In this document: in pieces, positions 41,513-50,666 of the stretch
How positions within the stretch are numbered: the stretch's first letter is position 1
Layout: every line of letters starts with the position of its first letter
The notes under the pieces: generated by a model
The model's database searches: none
Told to the model about the DNA's origin: nothing
Seen by the model: the letters and a program-made list of their open reading frames with translations, nothing else
Source of the DNA: Chryseobacterium sp. MYb7
Lineage (GTDB): Bacteria; Bacteroidota; Bacteroidia; Flavobacteriales; Weeksellaceae
Direction of reading: 5' to 3'
Length of the DNA: 64,000 nucleotides
Assembly (NCBI RefSeq): GCF_002979455.1
Contig: NZ_PCOU01000002.1
Span: forward strand, 186,001 to 250,000
Translations under genes and position numbers: made by a program

Positions 41513-41983
41513 ATGAAAAAACTTTTATTACTCCTCATTCTTGTGGCCAATTTTGCATTGGGGCAGATGCCGGATATCTCCAATACCTGGCTCAATAATA
41601 GCAAACCTTACATAGGAACCATTGGAAACAAAGGTCAGGAACTGAAACTGAAGATCAATATTTCTGAACAAAATAAAAAGAATGATCAGGAATATTTTGT
41701 TTCAGGATATTCTCTCGTGGATACCAGCTATGCCAAATTTGAAGGGAAGATTACCATTTCAAAATATAAAGATTCCAAGAAGCAGGGAACCGTGTTTGGA
41801 GAATATGAACTGGCAGAAGAAAATAAAGGAAAACATTCCGGACTTTTTAAAGGAAAGTTTGTTTATAACTTCAAATGGAATAAAAAAACAGAAAAGATTG
41901 AAGGACAGTACATCGAACTTATAGGTGACTGGAAAAGTTATGATGGAACGATAAACTTTAAGACCCATTTAAAAAACCAATAA
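41513..41983 (+). CDS. small secreted protein of unknown function
   Basis: 156 residues with a signal peptide (MKKLLLLLILVANFALGQ). The mature part is beta-rich and Lys-rich, with repeated strands such as ELKLKINISEQ and FEGKITISKYK. I do not recognise a named family. It lies 12 bases after the DUF1569 gene and 2 bases before the next, so it is part of that operon. Confidence 0.82.
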   Translation: MKKLLLLLILVANFALGQMPDISNTWLNNSKPYIGTIGNKGQELKLKINISEQNKKNDQEYFVSGYSLVDTSYAKFEGKITISKYKDSKKQGTVFGEYELAEENKGKHSGLFKGKFVYNFKWNKKTEKIEGQYIELIGDWKSYDGTINFKTHLKNQ

Positions 41984-41985
41984 GT

Positions 41986-42390
41986 ATGCTGAGAAGAATA
42001 TTAGCGGTATTGGCTGGGATTATTGTGGGTTCTCTCTGTATTACCGGGGTAGAAAATATAGGACATTATCTGTATCCTCCTCCTGCAGAAGCAGGGGCCG
42101 GAGATATGAATGCGCTGAAAGTCTACGTAAGTGAAGCTCCTTTTATGGCTCTGTTTTTTATCATTCTGGCGTATGCTTTGGCAGCAGTTGCTTCCGGGTT
42201 TACAGCTTCAAAAATTTCAAATAACGGAAAATATACTGCAGCCGTAATCTGTGGAATCATTTTTTTACTGATCACCATTTACATGATGATGTCTTTGCCT
42301 ACGCCAATCTGGTTCTGGATTTTGGGAATCCTTGTTTGGGGACTGGTTTTCGTAGGACATCAACTCGCTTTAAAAACAAAAAAAATATGA
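41986..42390 (+). CDS. small membrane protein of unknown function
   Basis: 134 residues with four predicted membrane helices (for example ILAVLAGIIVGSLCITGV and FWILGILVWGLVFVGHQLAL). The stop overlaps the next start as ATGA. No catalytic motif is visible. Confidence 0.85.
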   Translation: MLRRILAVLAGIIVGSLCITGVENIGHYLYPPPAEAGAGDMNALKVYVSEAPFMALFFIILAYALAAVASGFTASKISNNGKYTAAVICGIIFLLITIYMMMSLPTPIWFWILGILVWGLVFVGHQLALKTKKI

Positions 42391-42758
42391 AATTAGGAGC
42401 TTTTTCAATCAGCTTAAGTGTAAAAGATCTTCAGAAATCCAGAGACTTTTATGAGAAACTTGGGTTTACAACCATGGCAGGAACTGCAGAAAGCAATTAT
42501 CTGATCATGAAAAACGGTTCTACGTTGATAGGGCTCTTTCAGGCAATGTTTGACGGAAATATGCTTACTTTCAATCCTGGATGGGACGAAAATGCACAGA
42601 ATCTTGAATCTTTTGATGATGTGCGCGAAATTCAGAGAAAATTAAAAGAAAGCGGAATAGAAATCGGAAAAGAAGCTGATGAAACCACTTCAGGACCAGA
42701 ACATATTTATCTGAAAGATCCCGATGGAAATATGATTCTTATAGATCAACACAGATAA
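42387..42758 (+). CDS. VOC (glyoxalase/bleomycin resistance fold) protein
   Basis: 123 residues from MKLGAFSISLSVKDL at 42387, preferred over an upstream in-frame codon because it couples to the previous stop by ATGA. The pattern KDLQKSRDFYEKLGF, then FDDVREIQRKLKESGI, then EHIYLKDPDGNMILIDQ is a typical VOC repeat, with a metal-type Glu/His region at the end. Possible roles are dioxygenase, glyoxalase or resistance protein; the substrate is not evident. Confidence 0.9.
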   Translation: MKLGAFSISLSVKDLQKSRDFYEKLGFTTMAGTAESNYLIMKNGSTLIGLFQAMFDGNMLTFNPGWDENAQNLESFDDVREIQRKLKESGIEIGKEADETTSGPEHIYLKDPDGNMILIDQHR

Positions 42759-42773
42759 CACTAAAACACATTC

Positions 42774-43322
42774 ATGATGAAAACATTTAAAAGAATTATT
42801 TTATTTTTAGCCGCATTACTAATCATTTTGTTAGTTGTGGCTGCTTTTATTTCAGGGGATTGCAAATATGAAAAAACAATTTCTATCAACGCTCCGGTAG
42901 AGAAAGTATGGCAAAATACCAATTCCCTCAAAGCAATGGATCAATGGAGCCCTTGGAATGAGCTTGATCCCAATATGAAAAAGGACTGGACTGGTACAGC
43001 AGGACAACCCGGAGAAAAAGTTTGCTGGGACAGTAAAAATGAAAATGCAGGAAAAGGATGTCAGGAAGTAAAAAAAGTAGATGAAGCAGGTAAAAGAATA
43101 GAAACGGAAATCAAATTTCTTACTCCATATGAAAGTGAAGCAAACGCTTATGTAACAATAGTACCCGAAGGAAACGGAAGCAAGGCAACATGGGGATTTA
43201 CATCACAGATTCCTTATCCGTTTACACTGATAAAGCTGTTTATGAATATGGACAATGCTATTGGAAAAGACTATCAGAAAGGACTTTCAAAATTAAAAGC
43301 TTTATCTGAAAAACCTCAATAA
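42774..43322 (+). CDS. SRPBCC/polyketide-cyclase-fold protein with membrane anchor
   Basis: 182 residues. The N-terminus has one hydrophobic segment (IILFLAALLIILLVVAAFI), followed by the SRPBCC start YEKTISINAPVEKVWQNTNSL and SPWNELDPNMKKDW. The fold binds hydrophobic ligands. It lies in the same operon as the VOC and DUF genes. Confidence 0.88.
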   Translation: MMKTFKRIILFLAALLIILLVVAAFISGDCKYEKTISINAPVEKVWQNTNSLKAMDQWSPWNELDPNMKKDWTGTAGQPGEKVCWDSKNENAGKGCQEVKKVDEAGKRIETEIKFLTPYESEANAYVTIVPEGNGSKATWGFTSQIPYPFTLIKLFMNMDNAIGKDYQKGLSKLKALSEKPQ

Positions 43323-43358
43323 AAAATACAAAACTAAACTTAAAAAAACAAAACAATT

Positions 43359-43808
43359 ATGGCAACAGTAAACGTTTACCTGACATTCAACGGAAATTGC
43401 AAAGAAGCATTCGACTTCTATAAATCTGTTTTCGGAGGAGAATATCCTTACATCGGAACATTTGGAGAAATGCCTCCAATGGAAGGAAAAGAAACTTCGG
43501 AAGAAGACAAAAACAAGATCATGCACGTTTCACTTCCAATCTCTAAAGAAACAATTTTGATGGGAAGCGATACAGGAGGCGAGTGGTCTTCCAACTTCAA
43601 GGCTGGAAATAACTTCTCTATTTCTGTAAATGCAGAATCTAAAGAAGAAGCTGATAAATTATTTGCAGGCCTTTCTACAGGAGGACAGGTGACAATGCCA
43701 ATGGCAGATACCTTCTGGGGAGCTTATTTCGGAATGTTTTCTGATAAATTCGGAATCAACTGGATGGTAAACTATGACGATCCAGCTAAAATGCAGCAAC
43801 ACCCATAA
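43359..43808 (+). CDS. PhnB-like VOC family protein
   Basis: 149 residues. It contains VNVYLTFNGNCKEAFDFYKSVFGGEY, the signature of the PhnB/3-demethylubiquinone-methyltransferase-like VOC group, then MHVSLPISKETILMGSD and DTFWGAYFGMFSDKFGINWMVN at the C-terminus. Function in bacteria is mostly uncharacterised. A terminator follows. Confidence 0.9.
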   Translation: MATVNVYLTFNGNCKEAFDFYKSVFGGEYPYIGTFGEMPPMEGKETSEEDKNKIMHVSLPISKETILMGSDTGGEWSSNFKAGNNFSISVNAESKEEADKLFAGLSTGGQVTMPMADTFWGAYFGMFSDKFGINWMVNYDDPAKMQQHP

Positions 43809-43844
43809 GATTTATATTTTGTATTCGAAATATAGTTAAAACTT

Positions 43845-43870
43845 ACCGACAATGATCTTGTCGGTTTTTT
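43845..43870 (+). terminator. terminator after PhnB-like gene
   Basis: ACCGACA (43845-43851) with TGTCGGT (43859-43865), loop ATGATCT, followed by TTTTTTATTT. It closes the run of small genes from 41045. A TATATTTG box at 43879-43886 begins just after it and may serve the next gene. Confidence 0.8.
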
Positions 43871-43973
43871 ATTTGGTATATATTTGCATCCCGAAAATTT
43901 TTAAATTTGATGAAAAAGAAACTGCTCATCAATAATAAAAATAGTATTCTTTAAACATAAAAAAACATAAAAA

Positions 43974-44366
43974 ATGAAATTTACAATCGAGAACATTAAA
44001 GCTGAACATCAAAAAGTAAAAAGCGGAGCCGATTTTCCTCAATATATTCAGGCTATAAAAGCGCTGGGAGTTTCTCATTACAAAGCCTATGTTTCAGACG
44101 GAAATACCGAGTATTTTAATAACCAAAACGAATCTGTTCAAACAGGAAGAAAATATGATACCCTTACCGTTTCCGATACTTTAAACCTTGACCATTTTAA
44201 AACAAGATTGAAACTCCACCAGCAGGGAGGAACAGATTATATGACTTTCTGTAAAGACTGTGCAGAAAACGGAATCAAAGGCTGGACAATGGATCTTCAT
44301 GTGATGACCTGTACTTATTTTGATCAAAATGAAACTGATGTACTTGCAGAACAGGTTCCAGGATAA
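43974..44366 (+). CDS. DUF1398 family protein
   Basis: 130 residues. The sequence follows the DUF1398 (YbcV-like) plan, with IKALGVSHYKAYVSDGNTEY, HQQGGTDYMTFCKDCAENGI and the C-terminal WTMDLHVMTCTYFDQ. Cys residues (FCKDC) may bind a metal. No partner genes point to a function. Confidence 0.85.
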   Translation: MKFTIENIKAEHQKVKSGADFPQYIQAIKALGVSHYKAYVSDGNTEYFNNQNESVQTGRKYDTLTVSDTLNLDHFKTRLKLHQQGGTDYMTFCKDCAENGIKGWTMDLHVMTCTYFDQNETDVLAEQVPG

Positions 44367-44434
44367 TACTTTAGAAAAAACCGGGTGAAATATAATTCAT
44401 CAGGTTTTCTTTAAATCATGTTATAAAATATTGC

Positions 44435-44465
44435 TTGCTATTATTGATTAAAATTATTAATTTTG
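44435..44465 (+). promoter_or_regulatory. promoter of DUF2490 gene
   Basis: TTG at 44435-44437 and TAATTTTG at 44458-44465 are separated by 20 bases, matching Bacteroidota -33 and -7 spacing. The gene begins 32 bases after the -7 box. Confidence 0.6.
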
Positions 44466-44497
44466 TTAAAAACGATAGATAATAGTAATTAATAAAC

Positions 44498-45175
44498 ATG
44501 AGAAAGGTTTTTACGAAGTTGGCATTCACCGTATTAAGTTTGGGATCCATATTCACATTTGCTCAGAAAAATGATCTGGGAGCATGGTATATGTATTTCG
44601 GAAATAATAAAATCAGCAAGAAACTGAACTGGCATAATGAAATTCAGTACCGTAATTTCGATGCCGTTGGAGACCTGGAACAACTGCTGATCCGTACAGG
44701 AATTGGGTATGATCTTACCGAAAATAACAATAATGTTTTATTGGGATACGGTTTCATTCTCAGCCAGCCTTATGTAAACGGAGAGAAAAAAGAGAATATA
44801 GAACACCGAATTTTTCAGCAATATATTACCAAGCAGAAATTTGGACGTTTCTATCTTCAGCACCGTTACCGTTTGGAAGAACGTTTTCTGCAGGATGACT
44901 TTAGAATGAGATTCCGATATATGCTTGGAGTTAATATCCCGATCACCCAAAAGGAAATGCTGCCAAAAACCCTTTATGCTTCAGTATATAATGAGATTTT
45001 TCTACACTTTGACAGTCCGGTTTTCGACAGAAACAGAGTATATGGAGCTTTAGGATATGTTATTAATAAAAACATGAGGATTGAAGCCGGTTATATGAAC
45101 CAGATTCAGGAGAACAGAAACCGTGGACAGATTCAGATTGGTTTTTATAACAATATTCCATTTACTAAAAACTGA
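44498..45175 (+). CDS. DUF2490 outer-membrane beta-barrel-like protein
   Basis: 225 residues with signal peptide (to about AQ at 22-23). The mature part consists of alternating beta strands (WHNEIQYRNFDAVGDLEQLLI, RFYLQHRYRLEERFL, FRYMLGVNIPI) with terminal residue pattern of an outer membrane barrel. This fits DUF2490. It precedes the bestrophin gene by 82 bases. Confidence 0.85.
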   Translation: MRKVFTKLAFTVLSLGSIFTFAQKNDLGAWYMYFGNNKISKKLNWHNEIQYRNFDAVGDLEQLLIRTGIGYDLTENNNNVLLGYGFILSQPYVNGEKKENIEHRIFQQYITKQKFGRFYLQHRYRLEERFLQDDFRMRFRYMLGVNIPITQKEMLPKTLYASVYNEIFLHFDSPVFDRNRVYGALGYVINKNMRIEAGYMNQIQENRNRGQIQIGFYNNIPFTKN

Positions 45176-45257
45176 TCATAACCGCAGCTGAATGCCCTGA
45201 GGAAAACCATTATTTGAAAAAATAAAAAATAATAAACACCACAAAAAATAAACACCT

Positions 45258-46262
45258 ATGCATTCAGGAAAAAGATTTGGAGCCCGTGAGTTCATTATCT
45301 GGACCAGACGGAGTATTTATGCGCTGCTTGTATTATCAGCCATTCCTACAACCCTGTACTTTTTTGGCTGGAAATTTCTCTCAGTTCCATGGCAGCCGAT
45401 TGCCATCATGGGAACAGCGGTTGCTTTTATCGTAGGATTTAAAAACAACGCCAGCTACAGCAGACTCTGGGAAGCAAGACAGATCTATGGCGCGATTATC
45501 AATGACAGCCGCAGCTTTGGATATATTCTGAGAGATGCACTGTCTTCGAAAGATCCGGGTAAAGTGAAAGAAATGTTCCTGCGCCATTATGCGTGGCTTA
45601 CAGCGTTGAGATTTCAGCTTCGTGAGCCAAGAGCATGGGAAAACATGGGGACAGAGCAATATGATGAATATGCTAAAAAATATGACATTCCGGAGAGGCT
45701 TACCAAACTGGATGACGAATTGAAAAAATACCTTTCCGAACCTGAACTACAGTATATTTTAAGCAAAAAGAACAGAGCAACACAATTGATGGCGAAACAG
45801 AGCCAAGCATTGTCTGAAGCTTATGAAAAAGGAGAACTTAATGATTTTCAATGGACACAAATCAATCAGCAATTGGTGAAGTTTACTGATGATCAGGGGA
45901 AAGCTGAAAGAATTAAAAACTTTCCGTATCCAAGAAACTTTTCTTCAATTACTACTTATCTTTTGCTTTTATTCATCGTTTTTGTGCCTTTCGGATTGTT
46001 GAAAGAACTTGATAAATTAGGAGACGGAACTATCGTAGAAGGCTGGACATTATGGTTTAATATTCCGTTTTCTTTACTGGTAACATGGTGCTTTCATACT
46101 TTAGACAGTGTAGGTGAAGCTTCTGTAAACCCATTTGAAGGAAGTCCTAACGATGTTCCGATCACTCAGATCAGCCGAACCATAGAGATTGATATGAGAG
46201 ATATGCTGGATGAATCTGATCTTCCGCCTGCTATCACGCCGAAGAATAATATTGTGCTTTAA
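45258..46262 (+). CDS. bestrophin-like channel family protein
   Basis: 334 residues. It has four membrane regions, with conserved WTRRSIYALLVLSAIPTTLYF and FIVGFKNNASYSRLWEARQIYG near the N-terminus, and the C-terminal LDSVGEASVNPFEGSPNDVPITQI of the bestrophin/UPF0187 family. Bacterial members are cation or anion channels. The following gene is a Na+/H+ antiporter, suggesting ion homeostasis. Confidence 0.9.
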   Translation: MHSGKRFGAREFIIWTRRSIYALLVLSAIPTTLYFFGWKFLSVPWQPIAIMGTAVAFIVGFKNNASYSRLWEARQIYGAIINDSRSFGYILRDALSSKDPGKVKEMFLRHYAWLTALRFQLREPRAWENMGTEQYDEYAKKYDIPERLTKLDDELKKYLSEPELQYILSKKNRATQLMAKQSQALSEAYEKGELNDFQWTQINQQLVKFTDDQGKAERIKNFPYPRNFSSITTYLLLLFIVFVPFGLLKELDKLGDGTIVEGWTLWFNIPFSLLVTWCFHTLDSVGEASVNPFEGSPNDVPITQISRTIEIDMRDMLDESDLPPAITPKNNIVL

Positions 46263-46372
46263 TTCAATTGATTAGTGCCTGAAATTAGAGGATAAATTAA
46301 ACCTATAAGGTTTGGATAGTAATAAAATGATTATCCGGAAATAAAAAATAACACTTAAAAAACTTACTTAAA

Positions 46373-47986
46373 ATGATTCACAGCTATGTTATAATATCGA
46401 TTGCAGTACTGCTGTCTGTGATGATATTGGTAATGATCGGCCAGAAATTAAAAGTAGCTTATCCCATTTTTCTTGTGATTGCAGGATTGCTGATAAGCTT
46501 TATACCAGGAATGCCGCGTATTGAAATAGAACCGGATCTTGTTTTCCTAATCTTTCTGCCTCCTATTTTGTTTGAGGCCGCCTGGTTCACTTCATGGCAG
46601 GACTTTCATAAATGGAGAAAGCAGATTTTTTCAATGGCTTTCGGATTGGTATTTTTAACTTCAATAGTCGTAGCTTATCTTTCATCTTCCATTATTCCTG
46701 GGCTTACAGTAGCCATGGGATTCTTATTAGGAGGTGTAAATTCTCCACCGGATGCAGTGGCCGCTACTTCAGTTCTGAAGCATATGAAAATTCCTAAAAA
46801 GATCACCAGTATTCTGGAAGGGGAGAGTTTGATCAATGATGCGTCCAGTTTGATTGTCTTTAAATTTGCCCTTGCAGCCGTTATTTCAGGGCAGTTTATC
46901 TGGAGAGATGCCGTTCAGGATTTCTTTACTATGGCTATTGGAGGGATTGCCGTAGGAGTTGCCGTTGGTTTTTTATTTGGAGCGTTGCTTAGGATTATTC
47001 CTACCAATTCCAATATAGATACCATTATTACCCTTATTGTACCTTACATTATGTATGTAGGTGCAGAACATTTCCATTTTTCAGGAGTATTGGCAGTAGT
47101 TGCCGGAGGTTTACTGATGTCATACAATTCACATTGCTATCTGAGTCATACCTCGAGGATACAGTCCGGAAATGTGTGGAGTGTTCTCATATTCCTGATG
47201 AATACCATCATTTTTATCTTGATTGGTCTTGAACTTCCTATTGTAGTGGAAGGGATGAAAGAATATACGATCTCTGAAGGTATTTTCTACAGTGTTGTGA
47301 TTGGTGGTGCAATTATAGGTACAAGAATTCTGTACAGTTACGCATTAATGTATTTCCCTAGAGTCTGCTCTAAAGAATTAAGATTAAAAGTTCCCAAACC
47401 GGATTGGAGAGAACCTTTCATCATCAGTTTTGCTGCCATGAGGGGAGTGGTTTCACTGGCTGCAGCTTTGTCGATTCCCGCTTTTTTACCTAACGGAGAA
47501 GCATTCCCACACAGAAATATTATTTTATTTGTCACATTTGTTATCATATTGATTACCCTGGTAGGACAAGGATTATTGTTGAGTCCGATTCTGAAATTAT
47601 TGAATATTCAGGATGCAGGAAGTGAGCTGCCGGAAGAAAAACAGGAAGTAATCCTTATGCGAAAATTGAAAGAAACAGCTTTGCACAAATTGGATAATGA
47701 TTTTTCTGAATTAGCCGTAACAAACAGCCTGGTGCGTCATCAAAAGCACAAGTTGGAAAATGAAATGATGCTGATGGCAGATAAAGCCCAATGTATGGCT
47801 TCTACAGGAGATTATGTATCGGCTATTAATGAGAACAAAGACGTCTTGCGACAGATCATTCAGGCACAGAGAAATGAACTGCACAGAATGAAAAGAGAAA
47901 AAATATTTGATGACCACGTGATGAGAACCATTGAAATGCAGCTGGATTTTGATGAAGCGAAGATCACAGGTTTTTCCCATGGGTAA
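46373..47986 (+). CDS. CPA1-family Na+/H+ antiporter
   Basis: 537 residues, with about twelve membrane helices to residue 410 and a cytoplasmic helical tail of about 120 residues. Typical sequences include LIFLPPILFEAAWFTSW, GGVNSPPDAVAATSVLKHM and EGESLINDASSLIVFKFAL, where the ND pair supplies the cation-binding Asp of CPA1 exchangers. It exchanges Na+ (or K+) for protons across the inner membrane. Confidence 0.93.
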   Translation: MIHSYVIISIAVLLSVMILVMIGQKLKVAYPIFLVIAGLLISFIPGMPRIEIEPDLVFLIFLPPILFEAAWFTSWQDFHKWRKQIFSMAFGLVFLTSIVVAYLSSSIIPGLTVAMGFLLGGVNSPPDAVAATSVLKHMKIPKKITSILEGESLINDASSLIVFKFALAAVISGQFIWRDAVQDFFTMAIGGIAVGVAVGFLFGALLRIIPTNSNIDTIITLIVPYIMYVGAEHFHFSGVLAVVAGGLLMSYNSHCYLSHTSRIQSGNVWSVLIFLMNTIIFILIGLELPIVVEGMKEYTISEGIFYSVVIGGAIIGTRILYSYALMYFPRVCSKELRLKVPKPDWREPFIISFAAMRGVVSLAAALSIPAFLPNGEAFPHRNIILFVTFVIILITLVGQGLLLSPILKLLNIQDAGSELPEEKQEVILMRKLKETALHKLDNDFSELAVTNSLVRHQKHKLENEMMLMADKAQCMASTGDYVSAINENKDVLRQIIQAQRNELHRMKREKIFDDHVMRTIEMQLDFDEAKITGFSHG

Positions 47987-47995
47987 TTAAAAAAT

Positions 47996-48160
47996 AAACC
48001 ACAAAAGCCACAAAAGGATAGAAGTTAAAATGAACTTGTATAATAAAAAGTTCACCAAATAAAAATTCTGAAATTTTAAAGGCTTAAGTATACTTTTCAC
48101 AAGTAGAAACTTAAACTTTGACTAATTCAGAGATATAACTTTTGTGACTTTTGTGGTTAA
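47996..48160. repeat. MITE-like inverted-repeat unit
   Basis: Ends are near-perfect inverted repeats of about 20 bases: AAACCACAAAAGCCACAAAA at the left and the reverse complement of CTTTTGTGACTTTTGTGGTT at the right (48139-48158). The interior has no ORF. It looks like a non-autonomous dispersed repeat or a large hairpin. Confidence 0.55.
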
Positions 48161-48206
48161 ATAGTAAGAACAAAATGTGTACATTTAAACCTATTAAACC
48201 CATAAT

Positions 48207-48632
48207 ATGAGTACACCAATCATTGTTCAGTACACCATAAATGCTCCCGCTGAAAAAGTCTGGAAAGCATTAACCGATAAAAATGAAATGAAATCCTGGT
48301 ATTTTGATATCCAGGATTTTGTATTGGAGACAGGAAAAGAATTCAATTTCTATGAACCCGGAGGTGCTAATGAATATCATCATCATAGTGAGATTTTAGA
48401 AATAATCCCGAATCAGAAATTGAAACACACATGGTCTTATCCGGATTTTTCAACACTGAAAACTATTGTGACTTGGGAATTGTTACCTGAAAATGGACAA
48501 ACCTTAGTAAAGCTAACCCATGAAGACATTGAAAACTTCAAAGACTTAGGAGAAGGTTTTTCAAGAGAAAACTTTACAGAAGGCTGGAACACCATTTTGG
48601 GACAGAGTCTAAAAGAATATTTAGAAAAATAG
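48207..48632 (+). CDS. AHSA1-type SRPBCC protein
   Basis: 141 residues. The sequence IIVQYTINAPAEKVWKALTD with the C-terminal GFSRENFTEGWNTILGQSLKEYL is the AHSA1/START-like pattern seen in many bacteria. Ligand unknown. It starts a three-gene run (SRPBCC, GNAT, VOC). Confidence 0.88.
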   Translation: MSTPIIVQYTINAPAEKVWKALTDKNEMKSWYFDIQDFVLETGKEFNFYEPGGANEYHHHSEILEIIPNQKLKHTWSYPDFSTLKTIVTWELLPENGQTLVKLTHEDIENFKDLGEGFSRENFTEGWNTILGQSLKEYLEK

Positions 48633-48635
48633 ACG

Positions 48636-49142
48636 ATGATTACATTACAGCCTTTTACAGCAGAGGATACTTCACAACTGATTTCAAAGATAAAAGACGA
48701 AAGAATGCTGCTTCAGTTCGCCGGACCCGTATATCGTTTTCCACTTACAGAAGAGCAACTGGAAACCGATTTGTCTGATGAGAAAAGAACCTTGTTTAAA
48801 ATTACAGATCAAACCGGAAATACCATTGGTCATGCTCAGATTTACTTAAAAGAAAAAACATTCCTGCTGGGAAGAATTCTGATCTGGGATGAAAACAACA
48901 GAGGAAAGGGATATGGTAAGAAAGTAATGCAGCAACTTCTGAAATACGGTTTCAGTCACTTTGATAAAGAAACTGCAGAGCTAAATGTCTACGACTGGAA
49001 TACCGGAGCTATCGAATGCTACAGGAAAGTAGGATTTGCTTTTGATCCGGACGTTAAAAGCGAAGCAAAGATTGATCAGGAAACATGGGTTTCTCTTAAT
49101 ATGAAAATCCAAAGAAACACTTTTGAATTACAGGAATCATGA
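48636..49142 (+). CDS. GNAT-family N-acetyltransferase
   Basis: 168 residues. The acetyl-CoA loop is visible as RILIWDENNRGKGYGKKVMQQLLKYGF, followed by ELNVYDWNTGAIECYRKVGF. It lies 3 bases after the SRPBCC gene and overlaps the next start by 4 bases, so the three are one operon. Substrate unknown. Confidence 0.9.
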   Translation: MITLQPFTAEDTSQLISKIKDERMLLQFAGPVYRFPLTEEQLETDLSDEKRTLFKITDQTGNTIGHAQIYLKEKTFLLGRILIWDENNRGKGYGKKVMQQLLKYGFSHFDKETAELNVYDWNTGAIECYRKVGFAFDPDVKSEAKIDQETWVSLNMKIQRNTFELQES

Positions 49143-49522
49143 CACAGTTTACCGCCCTTCGTCCTATTTTCTGGACAGAAAATCTGGATGAAACTATAGT
49201 ATTTTACATGAATATTCTAGGATTTACTCTCATGGGCAGGAATGATGACTGGCAATGGGCTTCCCTTAGAAAAGATAATGTATATATTATGCTCTCTCAG
49301 CCTAATGAACATGAGAACAATACTTCAATCGGATTTTCCGGTTCATTTTATTTCAACGTAAATAAAGTGGATGATCTTTGGGAAGACCTTAAGACAAAGG
49401 CAAAAGTATGCTATGAAATTGAAACTTTTGAATGGGGAATGAGAGAATTTGCTATCTATGATAACAACGGTTATATATTACAATTTGGTGAAGCAGCAGA
49501 TAATGTTGGCAATACGGAATAA
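49139..49522 (+). CDS. VOC family protein
   Basis: 127 residues. The pattern PIFWTENLDETIVFYMNILGFTLMGR followed by WEDLKTKAKVCYEIETF and FAIYDNNGYILQFGE is a VOC/glyoxalase domain. The start overlaps the GNAT stop (ATGA). Substrate unknown. Confidence 0.88.
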   Translation: MTQFTALRPIFWTENLDETIVFYMNILGFTLMGRNDDWQWASLRKDNVYIMLSQPNEHENNTSIGFSGSFYFNVNKVDDLWEDLKTKAKVCYEIETFEWGMREFAIYDNNGYILQFGEAADNVGNTE

Positions 49523-49537
49523 AATTTGCTATTTTTG
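49505..49537 (+). promoter_or_regulatory. promoter of first glutaminyl cyclase gene
   Basis: GTTG at 49505-49508 and TATTTTTG at 49530-49537 with 21 bases between; the gene starts 21 bases downstream. The -33 element lies inside the end of the VOC gene. Confidence 0.55.
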
Positions 49538-49557
49538 GAGAAATATTTAGAAATTCA

Positions 49558-50580
49558 ATGAAAAAAAGTATAATAGCGGGTTTCGCAGCGATTTTATTAT
49601 TAGCGTCTTGTAATAAGGATAAAGAGATTCTTAATACATTAAGCACTTATAATATTTCTATGGAGGCGAAGGGATACCATTTCGGAGATAAGCTTGAGCT
49701 TCCGAAAGAGGTAACAGACAATACAGAAAGCGTAACCATCAGCTTTGGAGATAAAGAAACAACAGACTTAGCAATTGATCCTAAATTTTTTACATTAGGT
49801 GATAATGCCGTTACATTTAATATCAAAACAAAAGGCGGTGAAGTCCTGAATCAGGATGCTACCATCAATGTATTTGCAAAAAATCCTGAAAAAAATATCG
49901 CTTATCAGATTGTAGCAGAATATCCTCATGATCCTAAAAACTTTGTACAGGGATTCCAGATTGAAGGAAATACCATCTATGAAAGTGACGGACAGAACGG
50001 ATCTTCTCAGATTTTAAAATATACCCTTGGAACAACCACTCCGCTTGCTTCTACAAAACAGGCTAAAGAAGACTTTTCGGAAGGAAGTACCATTGTTGGG
50101 GATAAAGTGTATCAGCTGACATGGCAGAGTAAAAAAGGATATATCTATGATAAAAGCTCTTTAAAACTGTTGTCAGAATTCCCTTATCCTAACGTATTAG
50201 GTGAGGGCTGGGGATTGACGTATGACGGGAAAAACCTGATTGCTTCTGACGGAAGTAAGCTTTTATATTTTCTTGACGCAAATGATCCTTCAAAATTAAT
50301 TAAATATATCGGTGTTGCAGGGAGCTCTCAGGTGTATGACCAATTGAACGAGCTTGAATTCCACAACGGATTTATCTATGCCAACGTATGGCAAAAACCT
50401 ATTATTCTAAAAATCAACCCTGTTAACGGAGAAGTTGTAGGAACTTTTGATTTTACTGAAATTGCAAAACAGAATACCAAAGGAAGTGATGACGTACTGA
50501 ATGGAATTACTTTCAAAGGTGATAACATGCTTGTAACAGGTAAAAACTGGCCGAAAATTTATGAAGTTCAGATCAAGTAA
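49558..50580 (+). CDS. glutaminyl-peptide cyclotransferase lipoprotein
   Basis: 340 residues. Lipobox LLASC with Cys18. A short beta domain (about 40-115, ending TINVFAK) precedes a beta-propeller of the glutamine cyclotransferase type with repeats such as YPHDPKNFVQGFQIEGNTIYESDG, LGEGWGLTYDGKNLIASDG and LNELEFHNGFIYANVWQKP. This plant-type cyclase turns N-terminal Gln into pyroglutamate. A second copy follows, with a 49-base identical segment. Confidence 0.9.
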   Translation: MKKSIIAGFAAILLLASCNKDKEILNTLSTYNISMEAKGYHFGDKLELPKEVTDNTESVTISFGDKETTDLAIDPKFFTLGDNAVTFNIKTKGGEVLNQDATINVFAKNPEKNIAYQIVAEYPHDPKNFVQGFQIEGNTIYESDGQNGSSQILKYTLGTTTPLASTKQAKEDFSEGSTIVGDKVYQLTWQSKKGYIYDKSSLKLLSEFPYPNVLGEGWGLTYDGKNLIASDGSKLLYFLDANDPSKLIKYIGVAGSSQVYDQLNELEFHNGFIYANVWQKPIILKINPVNGEVVGTFDFTEIAKQNTKGSDDVLNGITFKGDNMLVTGKNWPKIYEVQIK

Positions 50581-50603
50581 TCTGATTTATTAATAAAATA
50601 CAT

Positions 50604-50631
50604 AAATAGCGTTCCTTTGGGAGCGCTATTT
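50604..50631 (+). terminator. terminator between cyclase copies
   Basis: AAATAGCGTTCC with GGAGCGCTATTTT and loop TTTG. It separates the duplicated genes, so each is expressed on its own. Confidence 0.75.
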
Positions 50632-50654
50632 TCGTTTTAAGGACTAAAATTTAG

Positions 50655-50662
50655 TATTTTTG
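50655..50662 (+). promoter_or_regulatory. -7 box of second cyclase gene
   Basis: TATTTTTG lies only 5 bases before the start codon at 50667. If active, it would give a leaderless or very short-leader mRNA. Confidence 0.4.
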
Positions 50663-50666
50663 AGTC

